64,000 nt of DNA. Source: Anaerolineaceae bacterium. GTDB taxonomy: Bacteria > Chloroflexota > Anaerolineae > Aggregatilineales > Phototrophicaceae. A program made the position numbers and the translations under genes. Location of the stretch: contig PABP01000021.1 of assembly GCA_002699585.1 (NCBI GenBank), positions 496,001 through 560,000 of the forward strand, written 5' to 3'. This document shows positions 10,368 through 19,615 of the stretch, in pieces. The notes beneath the pieces were generated by a model. That model was not told the origin of the DNA. It saw only the letters and a list, made by a program, of their open reading frames with translations, and did no database searches. The stretch's first letter is position 1. The number at the start of each line of letters is the position of its first letter.

Positions 10368-12083
10368 ATGCGTCGTAACCTGGGTAATGAGCTGATCGTA
10401 GCTGTAGTTGTTGTTGTCATGCTGGTGTTGGCATTGGCATTTGCCATGCTGGTGACGTATCAGCCCGTCGATGAGGATACTGTCGATATTGCTGTGGCTC
10501 AGCGGCTGACCGATGCGGAAATGACGGGCACAGCCTTAACAGAGAATCAGTTAACGCAGCAAGTCGCTGCAACCGCTGACCCTGCGGCATCAGAAGTCGT
10601 TGCTGATCCGACCACTACCCAGACAGTCGAGCCTATCGCTGATGCAACTTCGACGGAAAAAGCTAGTGAGACACCCACCGAAACAGATGAGCCTGTCATC
10701 CAGACGGATGAACCCGCGACTGAACAACCAGACACCCCTCAACCATCGGCTACCCAGCCTGAGGTTGTAGCGACTGAGTTTGTAGATATTGAACAGACGT
10801 CAACACCAACGGCTACAATGACAACCGCTTCGGTAGTTGCTCAGGTCGCAACAGACAACCCGACCTCGACACTGACTGAGACATCAACCTCAACGCCCAC
10901 ATCAACACAGACACCGGAACCAACCGACACACCGTCATTGACGCCCACCTTCACGCCGCAACCGACAAATACATCCGAACCAACCGCAACAGCGACCTAT
11001 ACAGCGACGGCGACTGACACACCCACAGATATACCAAGTCCGACTTCAACTGCGACGGATACGCCAACTGAGCTACCAACGGACACGCCGGAACCCACAT
11101 CTACGGATACTTTCACGCCTGAACCGACAGATACAGCGACAGCTACACCAACCGATACAGCAGAGCCAACTGCGACTGACACGGCGACACCAACAGAAAC
11201 ACCCGAACCAACTGCGACATTGACATATACGCCTGTGCCTACAGACACTCCTGAGCCGACGTCAACGGCTACAAACACGGCGACAGCGACCTATACTGCA
11301 ACTGCAACATCAACAGAAACGCCGCAACCTACTTTAACGCCGACATCAACGCCTACCGCAACACTTATACCGTCAGAGACACCGGAGCCAACCAATACGG
11401 CTACGGATACCCATACTCCTACGCCAACATCGACAGCGACTAACACGCCGACCAGTACAGCAACGATGACGTACACATTAACGTCGACACCCACAGATAC
11501 GTCAACGTGGACGAGTACGCCTTCACACACACCAACATTTACCGCTACGCCGACGACGACACCCAGTGCGACACCGACATCTACTGATACGCCAACGAGC
11601 ACACCCAGTGCGACATCGACGTCCACGGACACGCCAACCGTGACACCAAGCCCAACTGCGACGCCGACGGATACCCCGACGCCTACGAATACGCCGACGT
11701 CAACACCGACCAATGTGCCAACCGGTGAATCTGATATCTTCCCGACGGCTGTTGGCGGTGATGACCAGCTACGGGTAAACGGTTGTACTGAAATTGGTGC
11801 GCTGATTATTCTGCCTGCCCCGCGCGAGGTACTGAGTGGCGAGTTCGTTGTATTTGGCGCAGCCTTTGATCCGGCCATGACCGCCTATACGCTTTCTGTT
11901 CGCCCCGATTGGGCCGATGTGTATACCGAAGTGATCCAGGGAGATGAGCCCGTTCGTTTCGATGACATCGCAACAATTGATACAACAGAGTTTGGTAGGG
12001 GCGTTTTCTGGTTACAGGTCCGCGTTGATCTGGAAGACGACGAAGCATCGCTACTGTGTGAAGTGCCTGTCTATTTTGAATAG
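10368..12083 (+). CDS. Membrane-anchored Thr/Pro-rich stalk protein with small C-terminal domain
   Basis: A 571-residue surface protein. Residues 1-35 are a basic start plus one membrane span. About residues 80-455 are almost entirely Thr, Pro, Ser, Ala, Glu and Asp in irregular TPT/TDTPT/TATPT units, the kind of O-glycosylatable stalk common in Chloroflexota. The last 110 residues form a compact domain with two Cys (VNGCTEIG and [10 protein letters not shown]) that could make a disulfide. The DNA of the stalk is repetitive, so length may vary between strains. It lies 5 bases behind the sensor kinase gene and ahead of an LCP gene. Its function is unknown; display of the C-terminal domain beyond the wall is an inference. 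Confidence 0.8.
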   Translation: MRRNLGNELIVAVVVVVMLVLALAFAMLVTYQPVDEDTVDIAVAQRLTDAEMTGTALTENQLTQQVAATADPAASEVVADPTTTQTVEPIADATSTEKASETPTETDEPVIQTDEPATEQPDTPQPSATQPEVVATEFVDIEQTSTPTATMTTASVVAQVATDNPTSTLTETSTSTPTSTQTPEPTDTPSLTPTFTPQPTNTSEPTATATYTATATDTPTDIPSPTSTATDTPTELPTDTPEPTSTDTFTPEPTDTATATPTDTAEPTATDTATPTETPEPTATLTYTPVPTDTPEPTSTATNTATATYTATATSTETPQPTLTPTSTPTATLIPSETPEPTNTATDTHTPTPTSTATNTPTSTATMTYTLTSTPTDTSTWTSTPSHTPTFTATPTTTPSATPTSTDTPTSTPSATSTSTDTPTVTPSPTATPTDTPTPTNTPTSTPTNVPTGESDIFPTAVGGDDQLRVNGCTEIGALIILPAPREVLSGEFVVFGAAFDPAMTAYTLSVRPDWADVYTEVIQGDEPVRFDDIATIDTTEFGRGVFWLQVRVDLEDDEASLLCEVPVYFE

Positions 12084-12151
12084 CGCCTGTGAGTAGCGCC
12101 AGCCACAAAAGAACATAGGGGGAGCGGCGGTCGAAAAACGGCCAATGTTCC

Positions 12152-12172
12152 GCTAAACTTGCACTGTTTAGC
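12152..12172. repeat. Inverted repeat in the leader of the LCP gene
   Basis: GCTAAAC and GTTTAGC arms (12152-12158 and 12166-12172) are separated by 7 bases, 22 bases before the ATG at 12194. It could be a small RNA hairpin or an operator; no T-run follows, so it is not a terminator. Confidence 0.35.
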
Positions 12173-12193
12173 AACAAATCGACAGAGACCCCT

Positions 12194-13819
12194 ATGACAC
12201 CAAATACAGCATCAACGTCATCCCGCCTGGGATGTGTGATCCATCTGGTTTTATTCAGAGTACTTCCAGTAGTCCTCATAGTGGCGATTGCTTGGACGGG
12301 TTGGCAGGTCATAGCTGCGCAATCTGACCAGACAGACGCGCAATCGTCAGTCGATGCCCGTCACGCTGATTATGCGTCGACTGCAACGGCTTTGTCTGTG
12401 CCCGTTGACGGTGTGAGCCGTGATGATGGCTATCAATTGGTCCAGTTTGCGACCAATACCCCTGATGCCGCTGAAGTCGCCCCGACAGCTACCCCTGAAC
12501 TCGCCAGTCAGGCCCAGACCACGCCAACGCCCTATGAAGGCACAATTGAGGTTGATCTACCAGACTTTTATGTTCCGCCAGGTGCGGAAGAAGGGCAGAT
12601 CATCAGCGGGACTGCTGTGCCAACCCAGGTTCCGTTGATTCAACGTGACTATCCGCTTGTGAATATCCTGCTGCTGGGTGGTGATGACTCGCTGTACCAG
12701 GACGGGTCGATTCGCACCGATGTAATGATGGTCGTATCGCTCAATCTGGAAACACGCACGGTCTCGCTGCTGAACCTGCCCCGTGACCTGTTCGTGTATG
12801 TGCCCACGCCGACAATGGCACGCCTCAATACCGTATATGGCATTGGTGAAGCTTTTGGCTGGACGGATGGCGGCTTCGGCTTACTTGCGCAGACCATCTT
12901 CTACAACCTGGGCATTCGGGTGCATTATTATGCCCGTGTCAACTTCGATGGATTCGTTGATATCGTCGATACACTCGGTGGCGTGGATATGGCTGTGGAC
13001 TGTGCTTACCAAGACTACGCCCTGATTGATACTGAAATCCCAGAGGGAGCCTATCTGGCCGACGAGGAAGCTGGCCTATGGACCTTGCCAGTCGGCTACT
13101 ATCGCATGTCAGGCCGAGAAGCGCTGTGGTATGTGCGTACCCGCAACTCCTCGCGTGATGAATTTGATCGGGCGCGTCGTCAGCAGCAGCTCATACGCGC
13201 CATCCTCAGCGAAGCACTGGATAGCGGCACCATCCAGCAACTTCCCACACTCTGGGATCAAGTTACGCAGGTCGTTGATACCAATCTGACGCTTGATGTG
13301 ATGCTGCGTCTGCTGCCGATTGCCTTTGAGTTGGACCCGGCCAAAATCGTATCTTACAGCATGGTTCGTACCTATCACACGACTCCCTGGCAACCGCCGG
13401 AAGGGCCTTATGCTGGTCAGGCTGTTCAATTACCCAACTATCAGCCGATACACGATCTGCTCTATGATTTCTATCAGCCTCCAACCTCGACCCGCTTGTC
13501 ATTGTCGCAGTCGTCAATCGCTGTCTACAACGGTAGCACACAGCCTGATCTCGACTTGGTAGCTGTACAAAGCTTGCGGGAGCAAGGCTTCAATGCCGTT
13601 GCCTATGGCCCCGTAGAGTCAACCGACTATGTGGACTCAGTCGTCATTGACCAGATTGGTGATGAGAAGGATAGTTTGAGCACGGATATCGCGCATGAAC
13701 TGAATATCACATCCGAGAATATCCTAATGCAGTTGGATACCAATCGCGAGGCGGACTACAGAGTCATCATTGGTAGCAACTACAATTCCTGCACTGCCAA
13801 TGTCTTACCCGTCGAGTGA
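12194..13819 (+). CDS. LytR-CpsA-Psr (LCP) family cell-wall glycopolymer ligase
   Basis: A 541-residue membrane protein. An N-terminal span (about 14-35) leads into a Thr/Pro-rich linker and then the LCP domain (about 150-385). Family signatures include NILLLGGDD, RTDVMMVVSLN, LLNLPRDLFV and the Arg-rich YVRTRNSSRDEFDRARRQQ helix. A LytR C-terminal domain (about 435-535) follows. LCP enzymes transfer glycopolymers from lipid carriers to peptidoglycan or proteins on the outer face of the membrane. The preceding stalk protein is a plausible neighbour in envelope building. The ribosome site is weak. A bidirectional terminator follows. Confidence 0.88.
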   Translation: MTPNTASTSSRLGCVIHLVLFRVLPVVLIVAIAWTGWQVIAAQSDQTDAQSSVDARHADYASTATALSVPVDGVSRDDGYQLVQFATNTPDAAEVAPTATPELASQAQTTPTPYEGTIEVDLPDFYVPPGAEEGQIISGTAVPTQVPLIQRDYPLVNILLLGGDDSLYQDGSIRTDVMMVVSLNLETRTVSLLNLPRDLFVYVPTPTMARLNTVYGIGEAFGWTDGGFGLLAQTIFYNLGIRVHYYARVNFDGFVDIVDTLGGVDMAVDCAYQDYALIDTEIPEGAYLADEEAGLWTLPVGYYRMSGREALWYVRTRNSSRDEFDRARRQQQLIRAILSEALDSGTIQQLPTLWDQVTQVVDTNLTLDVMLRLLPIAFELDPAKIVSYSMVRTYHTTPWQPPEGPYAGQAVQLPNYQPIHDLLYDFYQPPTSTRLSLSQSSIAVYNGSTQPDLDLVAVQSLREQGFNAVAYGPVESTDYVDSVVIDQIGDEKDSLSTDIAHELNITSENILMQLDTNREADYRVIIGSNYNSCTANVLPVE

Positions 13820-13841
13820 CCTACTCCAGTTGACAAACAAA

Positions 13842-13873
13842 AAAACGCGGTCCAAACGGACCGCGTTTTTTTT
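13842..13873. terminator. Bidirectional terminator between the LCP and peptide permease genes
   Basis: AAACGCGGTCC and GGACCGCGTTT arms with a 4-base loop are flanked by A and T runs on both sides. It serves the LCP gene (+) and dppC (-). Confidence 0.88.
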
Positions 13874-13894
13874 GTTCAGTAATCTCGCTAGAGA

Positions 13895-14809
13895 TTAGTC
13901 ATTGACTGTCGGGTCAAAGGCGTCACGCAAACCATCGCCGATAACGTACAGGCACAGCACTGTAATCGTGATCAGCAGGCCCGGCATCACCACCAGATGG
14001 GGTGCCCGTTGGAAGTAAGCCTGCGCGTTGGTGAGCATGTTACCCCAGCTTGGGATAAATGACGGAATACCGAAGCCCAGGAAGCTTAAGCCCGATTCCA
14101 CCAGGATCAAGACGCCAATATCAATTGCCAGCGTAATGATCACAATCGAGATGATATTCGGCAGAATGTGTGATGCCATGATTCTTGCATTAGAGGCACC
14201 CATGGCCCGGGCCGCGACGATGAACTCGCGTTCACGTAATGTAAACGTCTCACCACGCACCAGACGCATCGTGCCAGTCCACCCCAAGAAGCCAAGTACC
14301 AGGATCAAGTTGACCGGACTGGGTCCTAAGACGGACGAAATGATTAATAACAAGAACAGACTTGGTATAGAGTTCAACGTGGTGATAAACCACATCATCA
14401 CATCATCAACGATGCCGCCATAGTAACCCGTGAACAGGCCCAGGGTGACGCCAATTGTCAACGACAGGATCGATGCGAAAAACGCGATACCAAGCGAGAC
14501 CTGGCCGCCCCAGATCAAACGGGTTAAATGGTCACGGCCTTGTTCGTCCGTTCCCAATGCATGCTCATAGGATGGCGGTGAGAACGTGCGCGATAGGTTT
14601 TCCTCATCAAAGCGATAGCCCGTCACATATGTGCTGATTTGTGGCGCAAATATCGCGAGTAAAGTCAGGAGAACGACAACACCGAGTGCAAGCAGGGTCA
14701 GATAATCGTGACTCAACTGATACATTGCGCGTTGCCAGTGTGATCGGCTCTGTACGTGCTGATCGAGTTCTTCCATCTCTAGTTTTGCAATTGTTGCATC
14801 TGATGCCAT
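13895..14809 (-). CDS. ABC transporter permease, DppC/OppC type
   Basis: A 304-residue inner-membrane permease of a family 5 peptide importer. An N-terminal cytoplasmic segment and first span (LTLLALGVVVLLTLLAIF) are followed by the DppC-type periplasmic motif HALGTDEQGRDHLTRLI, four or five more spans, and the EAA loop (AARAMGASNARIMASHILPN) that contacts the ATPase. ATG 14809 has GGAG upstream; the longer frame has no support. It is the last gene of the binding protein-permease set, with no ATPase genes in the window, so the ATPases must be encoded elsewhere. Confidence 0.9.
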   Translation of the reverse strand: MASDATIAKLEMEELDQHVQSRSHWQRAMYQLSHDYLTLLALGVVVLLTLLAIFAPQISTYVTGYRFDEENLSRTFSPPSYEHALGTDEQGRDHLTRLIWGGQVSLGIAFFASILSLTIGVTLGLFTGYYGGIVDDVMMWFITTLNSIPSLFLLLIISSVLGPSPVNLILVLGFLGWTGTMRLVRGETFTLREREFIVAARAMGASNARIMASHILPNIISIVIITLAIDIGVLILVESGLSFLGFGIPSFIPSWGNMLTNAQAYFQRAPHLVVMPGLLITITVLCLYVIGDGLRDAFDPTVND

Positions 14810-14825
14810 TAGACTTCTCCTCAAA

Positions 14826-15956
14826 CTAGAAACGGATACGCGGATCGAAAAGCGCGTACAAAACGTCGGAAATGATATAGGCAATCACAGTCAGTAGCGC
14901 ACTGATGATGACCGATGCCATAATGACCGGATAGTCGCGGTTCGTCACGGCTTCGACGATAAGCCTGCCGAGGCCTGGCCAGGAGAATATCGTCTCCGTA
15001 ATGGCCGCACCTCCAATCACCCCAACCAGTGCAGGTCCGAGGAATGTGGCCAATGGAATGAGCGCGTTTCTCGCAGCGTGGTTTAACCATACAGAGCGGG
15101 ATGTGAGTCCCTTAGCGCGGGCTGTACGGACATAATCGCTGTTAATCGTATCTAACATGGATGTGCGCATATAACGGGAGTAACCTGCAATACCGCTGAG
15201 TGAAAGTACAAAGACTGGCAGGATCAAGTACTCAAGCCGATTATAAATGGGCACCACATCGGCACAGCCCCCAGAGCTACCATCCTCTAAGCGTACGCGC
15301 ATTCGCTCACAACGCCCGCCTGAAGGTAATATGTCCAGGGTAAAAGCAAATAAGAGCAATAACATCAACCCCATCCAGAAGCTAGGGACCGCATTGCCCA
15401 CCACCGCGAAAACGCGCGTGAAATTGTCGAATAGGCTGCCACGGGTAACCGCAGCGAATAGACCAATCGGCACACCCAAGAACAAGGCGACAAATAGTGT
15501 GGCAATGCCAAGTTCCATCGTGGCAGGTAGACGTTCCGCAATCAAATCGACAACGGGTCGGCGCCACTTAAATGAACATCCAAAATCGCCCCGTAAAATA
15601 CCTTGGCGTTCTGTCGCTAATACAGAACAACCCTGGACACTATTGCTTGTGCGGGCTGTGCTGCGCGTTGTAGTGGCTGCATCGTCTTGAGTCGCTGCCG
15701 TCTCAGATTGTGGCAACCTGAAAATAATATCTGTGCCGATAAGCCAGCGACCATACTGGATATACCAGGGGTCAGATAAACCAAATTTTTGCTCAAGGTC
15801 CGCAACTACGTCTGCACTTGTTTCTTGCGGATTGGCGATACCCAGAAATGAAAGTGGTCCACCGGGTGCGAAGGACATAATCATATAGGAGAGCAAGGTC
15901 ACGCCGATGAGGGTAGGTATGGCCTGCAGCAGGCGTCTGATGATGTGCCGCGTCAT
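14826..15956 (-). CDS. ABC transporter permease, DppB/OppB type
   Basis: A 376-residue partner permease. The start MTRHIIRRLLQAIPTLIGV is typical of DppB. A periplasmic insert rich in Thr and Ala with two Cys (about 85-130) is longer than usual. The EAA loop reads TARAKGLTSRSVWLNHAARN. It is 16 bases upstream of dppC and lies 88 bases after the binding-protein gene, with a strong stem-loop between. Confidence 0.9.
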   Translation of the reverse strand: MTRHIIRRLLQAIPTLIGVTLLSYMIMSFAPGGPLSFLGIANPQETSADVVADLEQKFGLSDPWYIQYGRWLIGTDIIFRLPQSETAATQDDAATTTRSTARTSNSVQGCSVLATERQGILRGDFGCSFKWRRPVVDLIAERLPATMELGIATLFVALFLGVPIGLFAAVTRGSLFDNFTRVFAVVGNAVPSFWMGLMLLLLFAFTLDILPSGGRCERMRVRLEDGSSGGCADVVPIYNRLEYLILPVFVLSLSGIAGYSRYMRTSMLDTINSDYVRTARAKGLTSRSVWLNHAARNALIPLATFLGPALVGVIGGAAITETIFSWPGLGRLIVEAVTNRDYPVIMASVIISALLTVIAYIISDVLYALFDPRIRF

Positions 15957-15989
15957 AGTGTCAAATACCGTTCTACTTAGATATAGGGA

Positions 15990-16020
15990 AGAATGGCCAT
16001 CAGCTTGTGATGGCCATTCT
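15990..16020 (-). promoter_or_regulatory. Intercistronic stem-loop between binding protein and permease genes
   Basis: A 13-bp perfect stem, AGAATGGCCATCA/TGATGGCCATTCT, with a 5-base loop. It lies 25 bases after the binding-protein stop and has no long T-run. In peptide importers such hairpins often protect the upstream mRNA and lower permease expression; that role is inferred here. Confidence 0.65.
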
Positions 16021-16044
16021 CTAGACTTACAACAGAATTACGAC

Positions 16045-17895
16045 TTAGTCTTCCAGAACGCGCCAGGCGTCCATGTTCCAGAGGTTAGCCGCCGGCAGCG
16101 GATCCCAATTCTCAACGTTCGGCTGGGCTGCAGCCATCACGTTGTTGATCACCAACCACAGGTAGGGCTGATCTTCGTACAGAATCTGCATAGCTTGCTG
16201 GTACAGTTCAACACGAGCCTCAGGATCACAACCTGGAACGGTTGTAGCTTCTTGCCACAGGTCGTTCAGCTCTTCGTTGTTGTAGCTTGTGAAGGCAAAG
16301 CCTGCACCAGGAATGTCAGATTCAGCCGAGAATGCCCAGCGGCCATCTGGGTCGAAGGGCAGGCCCAGGCTCCAGCCGATGATGATAGCATCATGCGTCT
16401 GGGACAGCAGCAGGTCAACCAATGCGCCGAAGTCAATGGCTTCGTATTCAACGGTGATGCCGATTTGGCCAAGCTGTTCGCGGATGGTCTGGCCGACACG
16501 TTCGCGCACGTCGTTACCAGCGTTGGTTGTGAGCGAGAAGCTCATCGGGGTGCCATTGTAGTCAGGATCAACTTCACGGGCATACAGGCAGTCGTTGCAT
16601 TCCAACTGGCCGTCGCCGTCCTGGTCTGACCAGCCAGCTTCAGCCAGCATTTCCAGGGCTTTTTCCTGATCGAACGGATACGGATCCAGGCCTGGATCAA
16701 CGAAGGTCACGCCTTCACCGCTGTTATGGGTTACTGCCTGATAACCATTACCTTCCAGAATACCGGACGCCGGGGTGTCACCATCCGGGCGGGTACCGAT
16801 CATGGAAGTGGTATCAATAGCATATGCCATTGCCTGACGAACCAGAACATCACCAAAGACCGGGTGAATACCCTGATCAATCAATTGGCCATTTTCGTCG
16901 AGGCCAGGTTGCGGGTTTGCCGGATCAGCAACGTTCCAACCAACATAGGTGTAACCATTTTGCGGTGATTCGAAGACCTGGTAGCCTTCTTCGGCAGCCA
17001 GTTCACGGAAGTCGTTCTGACGATCAGCGCTAACGCCAATGAATGTCAGTTCGCCAGCCAGGAAACGTTCGTATTCAACAGTGGTATCGGGAACGATCAA
17101 CTGAACGTATTCTGAAGGGCTTACATAACCGAGGACAGCGTCGCTGTATTCAGGAGCGCCGAGCATGCTAACCTGTACGCCAGCTTCAAAGAACGGATCG
17201 GTGAACGGACCGAATGTTGCGGTTGGGACGAAGAATGGATCGGAGTCCATTGCAGCATAATCCATACCGAAGGCAGCATCATAAAGATGTGAAGGAACAA
17301 CCGCAACATCGGCAATGCTGTCAATAGCCGTACAATTCGGGGTGATCTCTGTTACATTGCCTTCATCATCGAAAATGGGCTGGCCCAATACGAATTCGAT
17401 GGTGAAGTCATCGATTTTCTCATAGCTATCGACAAAACCACCGGCCTGCGTACCATCAGCCAGGGTTGTGAAAGCAGATGTACGCGGTGAGCTGGTTTCG
17501 CCACTACGTACAGCATCAGCAGCCCAGATCCAGTCATCAGCTGTGATCGGGGTGCCATCGCTCCACACCAGGTCTTGGCGCAGGTACAGGGTCAGGACGG
17601 TACCGGACTCATCATATTCCCAGCTCTCTGCCAGCCCACCGAGTTGCATCGGTTCGCTACGCAGTGTTTCCGGGTTGATTGCGATAATGTCTGGATACAT
17701 TTTGCCATAGATATCGGAAGAGGTTGTATCGTTACCGATAAGGGGATTGAAGGAACTTGGATCACTACCAATGTTACCTTCGATGACAACGCCACCCGTG
17801 TTGGGTTCAGCGTCTTGTGCTGCGGCAGGGCCTACCAACGCCATGACAAGCGTAAGCAAAGCACCCACCATAAGAAAATGGGTAAACCGCTTCAT
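16045..17895 (-). CDS. Extracellular oligopeptide-binding protein (SBP family 5)
   Basis: A 616-residue solute-binding protein of the DppA/OppA family. A signal peptide with basic MKRF start, hydrophobic core and AAAQ cleavage region opens the protein; there is no lipobox Cys. Landmarks are PLIGNDTTSSDIYGKMYPDI, the AESWEYDESGTVLTLYLR segment and VRQAMAYAIDTTSM. ATG 17895 has AGGAG 7 bases upstream, so the longer frame is rejected. It is the first gene of the importer operon. The 250 bases upstream, up to the tRNA terminator, are AT-rich and must hold the promoter, though none stands out. Confidence 0.93.
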   Translation of the reverse strand: MKRFTHFLMVGALLTLVMALVGPAAAQDAEPNTGGVVIEGNIGSDPSSFNPLIGNDTTSSDIYGKMYPDIIAINPETLRSEPMQLGGLAESWEYDESGTVLTLYLRQDLVWSDGTPITADDWIWAADAVRSGETSSPRTSAFTTLADGTQAGGFVDSYEKIDDFTIEFVLGQPIFDDEGNVTEITPNCTAIDSIADVAVVPSHLYDAAFGMDYAAMDSDPFFVPTATFGPFTDPFFEAGVQVSMLGAPEYSDAVLGYVSPSEYVQLIVPDTTVEYERFLAGELTFIGVSADRQNDFRELAAEEGYQVFESPQNGYTYVGWNVADPANPQPGLDENGQLIDQGIHPVFGDVLVRQAMAYAIDTTSMIGTRPDGDTPASGILEGNGYQAVTHNSGEGVTFVDPGLDPYPFDQEKALEMLAEAGWSDQDGDGQLECNDCLYAREVDPDYNGTPMSFSLTTNAGNDVRERVGQTIREQLGQIGITVEYEAIDFGALVDLLLSQTHDAIIIGWSLGLPFDPDGRWAFSAESDIPGAGFAFTSYNNEELNDLWQEATTVPGCDPEARVELYQQAMQILYEDQPYLWLVINNVMAAAQPNVENWDPLPAANLWNMDAWRVLED

Positions 17896-18148
17896 ATGTG
17901 TGCTCCTTGCGAACAACATGAATTTATTCGTGCGCTTCGCGCGCACTGTTTATACCACATTCGTGGTATGACGACTATTTATGAAATTACCCAAAGAATA
18001 TGAAGATGTTTTGAAGATTCTGATTATAAAAGCGCATAATTAGTGTTTTGGTTAATCGGATCTTAATGTAAATCCCCATAAAAGGTGTGATTGCAACACT
18101 AATTTTCGTAATTCACGATAGCCAAATAACATCAACATGAACTCCTGA

Positions 18149-18178
18149 ATCAAAAACTCCCACAAATGCGGGAGTTTT
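18149..18178 (-). terminator. Terminator of tRNA-Pro
   Basis: Read on the minus strand, CAAAACTCCC, an 8-base loop and GGGAGTTTT are followed by T, directly behind the tRNA 3' end. Confidence 0.8.
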
Positions 18179-18183
18179 GATGT

Positions 18184-18257
18184 CGGGGCGGCGGGATTCG
18201 AACCCACGACCTCTTACACCCCATGCAAGCGCGCTAGCCGGGCTGCGCCACGCCCCG
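18184..18257 (-). tRNA. tRNA-Pro (anticodon GGG)
   Basis: A 74-base cloverleaf. The acceptor stem CGGGGCG/CGCCCCG is perfect, and the anticodon stem CTTGC/GTAAG encloses loop ATGGGGT with anticodon GGG. The T arm is GTGGG-TTCGAAT-CCCGC. CCA is not encoded. A TATACT box lies 14 bases upstream on the minus strand (18271-18276). Confidence 0.93.
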
Positions 18258-18329
18258 TCGACATGCATAAGTATAGCAGAATTGTTCCCAGATGGAAGAT
18301 ACTAAATACAAAATGCATGAACTTGAGTG

Positions 18330-18358
18330 TTGGATGTCATACGTAATCTCGCTATACT
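18330..18358 (+). promoter_or_regulatory. Promoter of selD
   Basis: TTGGAT (18330-18335), a 17-base spacer and TATACT (18353-18358) match a sigma-70 type promoter, 54 bases upstream of the selD ATG. Confidence 0.65.
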
Positions 18359-18411
18359 GCACCTGGTCTCAACAGATCAAGATTTGTACGCACGATTTGA
18401 AGGTCATTTGG

Positions 18412-19461
18412 ATGACGCGGCAGCAAATTCGGTTGACGTCGCTTGCTTCATGCGCTGGTTGAGCGTCTAAGCTCGGAGCGAGCGATCTGGCGCAGGTCCT
18501 GCGCCCATTAACGGAATCATTCAAAACTGAAGACTACCCTCAATTGCTAGTCGGCCTCGGTTCTCCCGATGACTCTGCCGTCTATCAGTTCGATGCGTCT
18601 CGGGCCATTATTCAAACAGCGGATTTCTTCCCGCCTGTGGTAGATGACCCATATGCGTTTGGTGCGATTGCTGCTGCTAACGCCCTTAGCGATGTCTATG
18701 CGATGGGCGGCAAGCCCATCATGGCCATGAATCTGGTGGCCTTCCCCGATGGACACGATATGCAAATCTTGCAAGATATCCTCAGGGGTGGGGCAGATAT
18801 TGTGAAACAGGCTGGGGCGGTCATCGCTGGCGGTCACACGGTCGTTGATAAAGAACCCAAGTACGGCCTTTCTGTGATGGGGGAAGTTCATCCAGATCAC
18901 ATCATTCGTAAATCAGGCGCACAACCCGGCGATAAGCTCATCTTGACCAAGCCTTTAGGAACGGGCGTTATCACCACCGCGCTTAAACGTGGCGAAGCCT
19001 CTGATGAACATATTGAGCACGTCACCCAGGGCATGATGCAGCTCAACCGGGTTGGTGCCGAACTGGCCCAGCGCTATCAGGTCCATGCGATGACGGACAT
19101 CACGGGGTATAGCCTCATCGGGCACGGCTATGAAATTGCCGAGGCGAGCCAGGTCCGTATGCGCATCCACTTCGACCAGTTACAATGGTATCCAGGCGCA
19201 ATGGAATATGGCCAAGCAGAAGTCTTCCCTGGTGGCACAGGTCGCAATGCAGTGCATTTTTCACAATGGCTGACGGATACCCGCAATCTGGACTTCTGGC
19301 AATCCCAAATGATCTTTGATCCCCAAACCTCTGGTGGTCTCCTAATGTCCGTTGACCCTGCCGAGGCGGACACACTGCTTGCTGATTTAATCAGCGAGGG
19401 CATTCAGGCATTCTTTGTTGGTGATGTCGTCGCGGATGAAGTCGGCATCACGCTTCTATAG
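18412..19461 (+). CDS. selD: Selenophosphate synthetase, itself a selenoprotein (Sec17)
   Basis: SelD makes selenophosphate from selenide and ATP for selenocysteine and 2-selenouridine. The frame has ATG 18412 with GAAGGT 7 bases upstream, then an in-frame TGA at codon 17 (18460-18462), then runs open to 19461: 349 residues if TGA is read as Sec. Around it the sequence is LTSLASCAG-U-ASKLGASDLA, which aligns with E. coli SelD LTQYSHGAG-C-GCKIS, so the UGA is exactly at the catalytic Cys17 position and the catalytic Lys20 is kept. Downstream are the DDSAVYQF and GGHTVVDKEPKYGLSVMGEV signatures of the AIRS fold. A start after the TGA would remove the active site. A sound gene, not a pseudogene. 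Confidence 0.93.
18460..18505 (+). promoter_or_regulatory. Sec UGA codon and bacterial SECIS-like hairpin in selD
   Basis: UGA (18460-18462) is followed 26 bases later by GGCGCAG-GTC-CTGCGCC (18489-18505), a 7-bp stem. Its top, GCAGGTCCTGC, closely resembles the GCAGGTCTGC apex of the E. coli fdhF SECIS that SelB binds. The loop G lies 34 bases after the UGA, within the spacing usual for bacterial SECIS elements. A smaller hairpin (GCTCG/CGAGC, 18471-18483) sits between. Confidence 0.78.
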
Positions 19462-19615
19462 AACAAATCTGAAACATCGACCCCACTTTATTCCTATTAT
19501 CGCAATCTCGATAGCGGAACTATGCTATTATGAGGTTGATATTTGGTTTGTTACCTTATTATTTTGAATAAGAGCACGCTTTTAACCTATCCAGTCGACA
19601 GAGAGGTAAAGCGCG

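Noticed and set aside
10997-11878. Two minus-strand frames with Val/Gly/Ser-rich sequence
   Set aside because: They mirror the Thr/Pro repeats of the plus-strand stalk gene and have no ribosome sites.
15907-16629. Plus-strand frame of 240 residues
   Set aside because: It runs through the hairpin and opposite the peptide-binding protein gene; no homology signal.
18460-18462. Premature stop making selD a pseudogene
   Set aside because: The UGA is at the catalytic Cys/Sec site, the frame continues unbroken on both sides and a SECIS-like hairpin follows.
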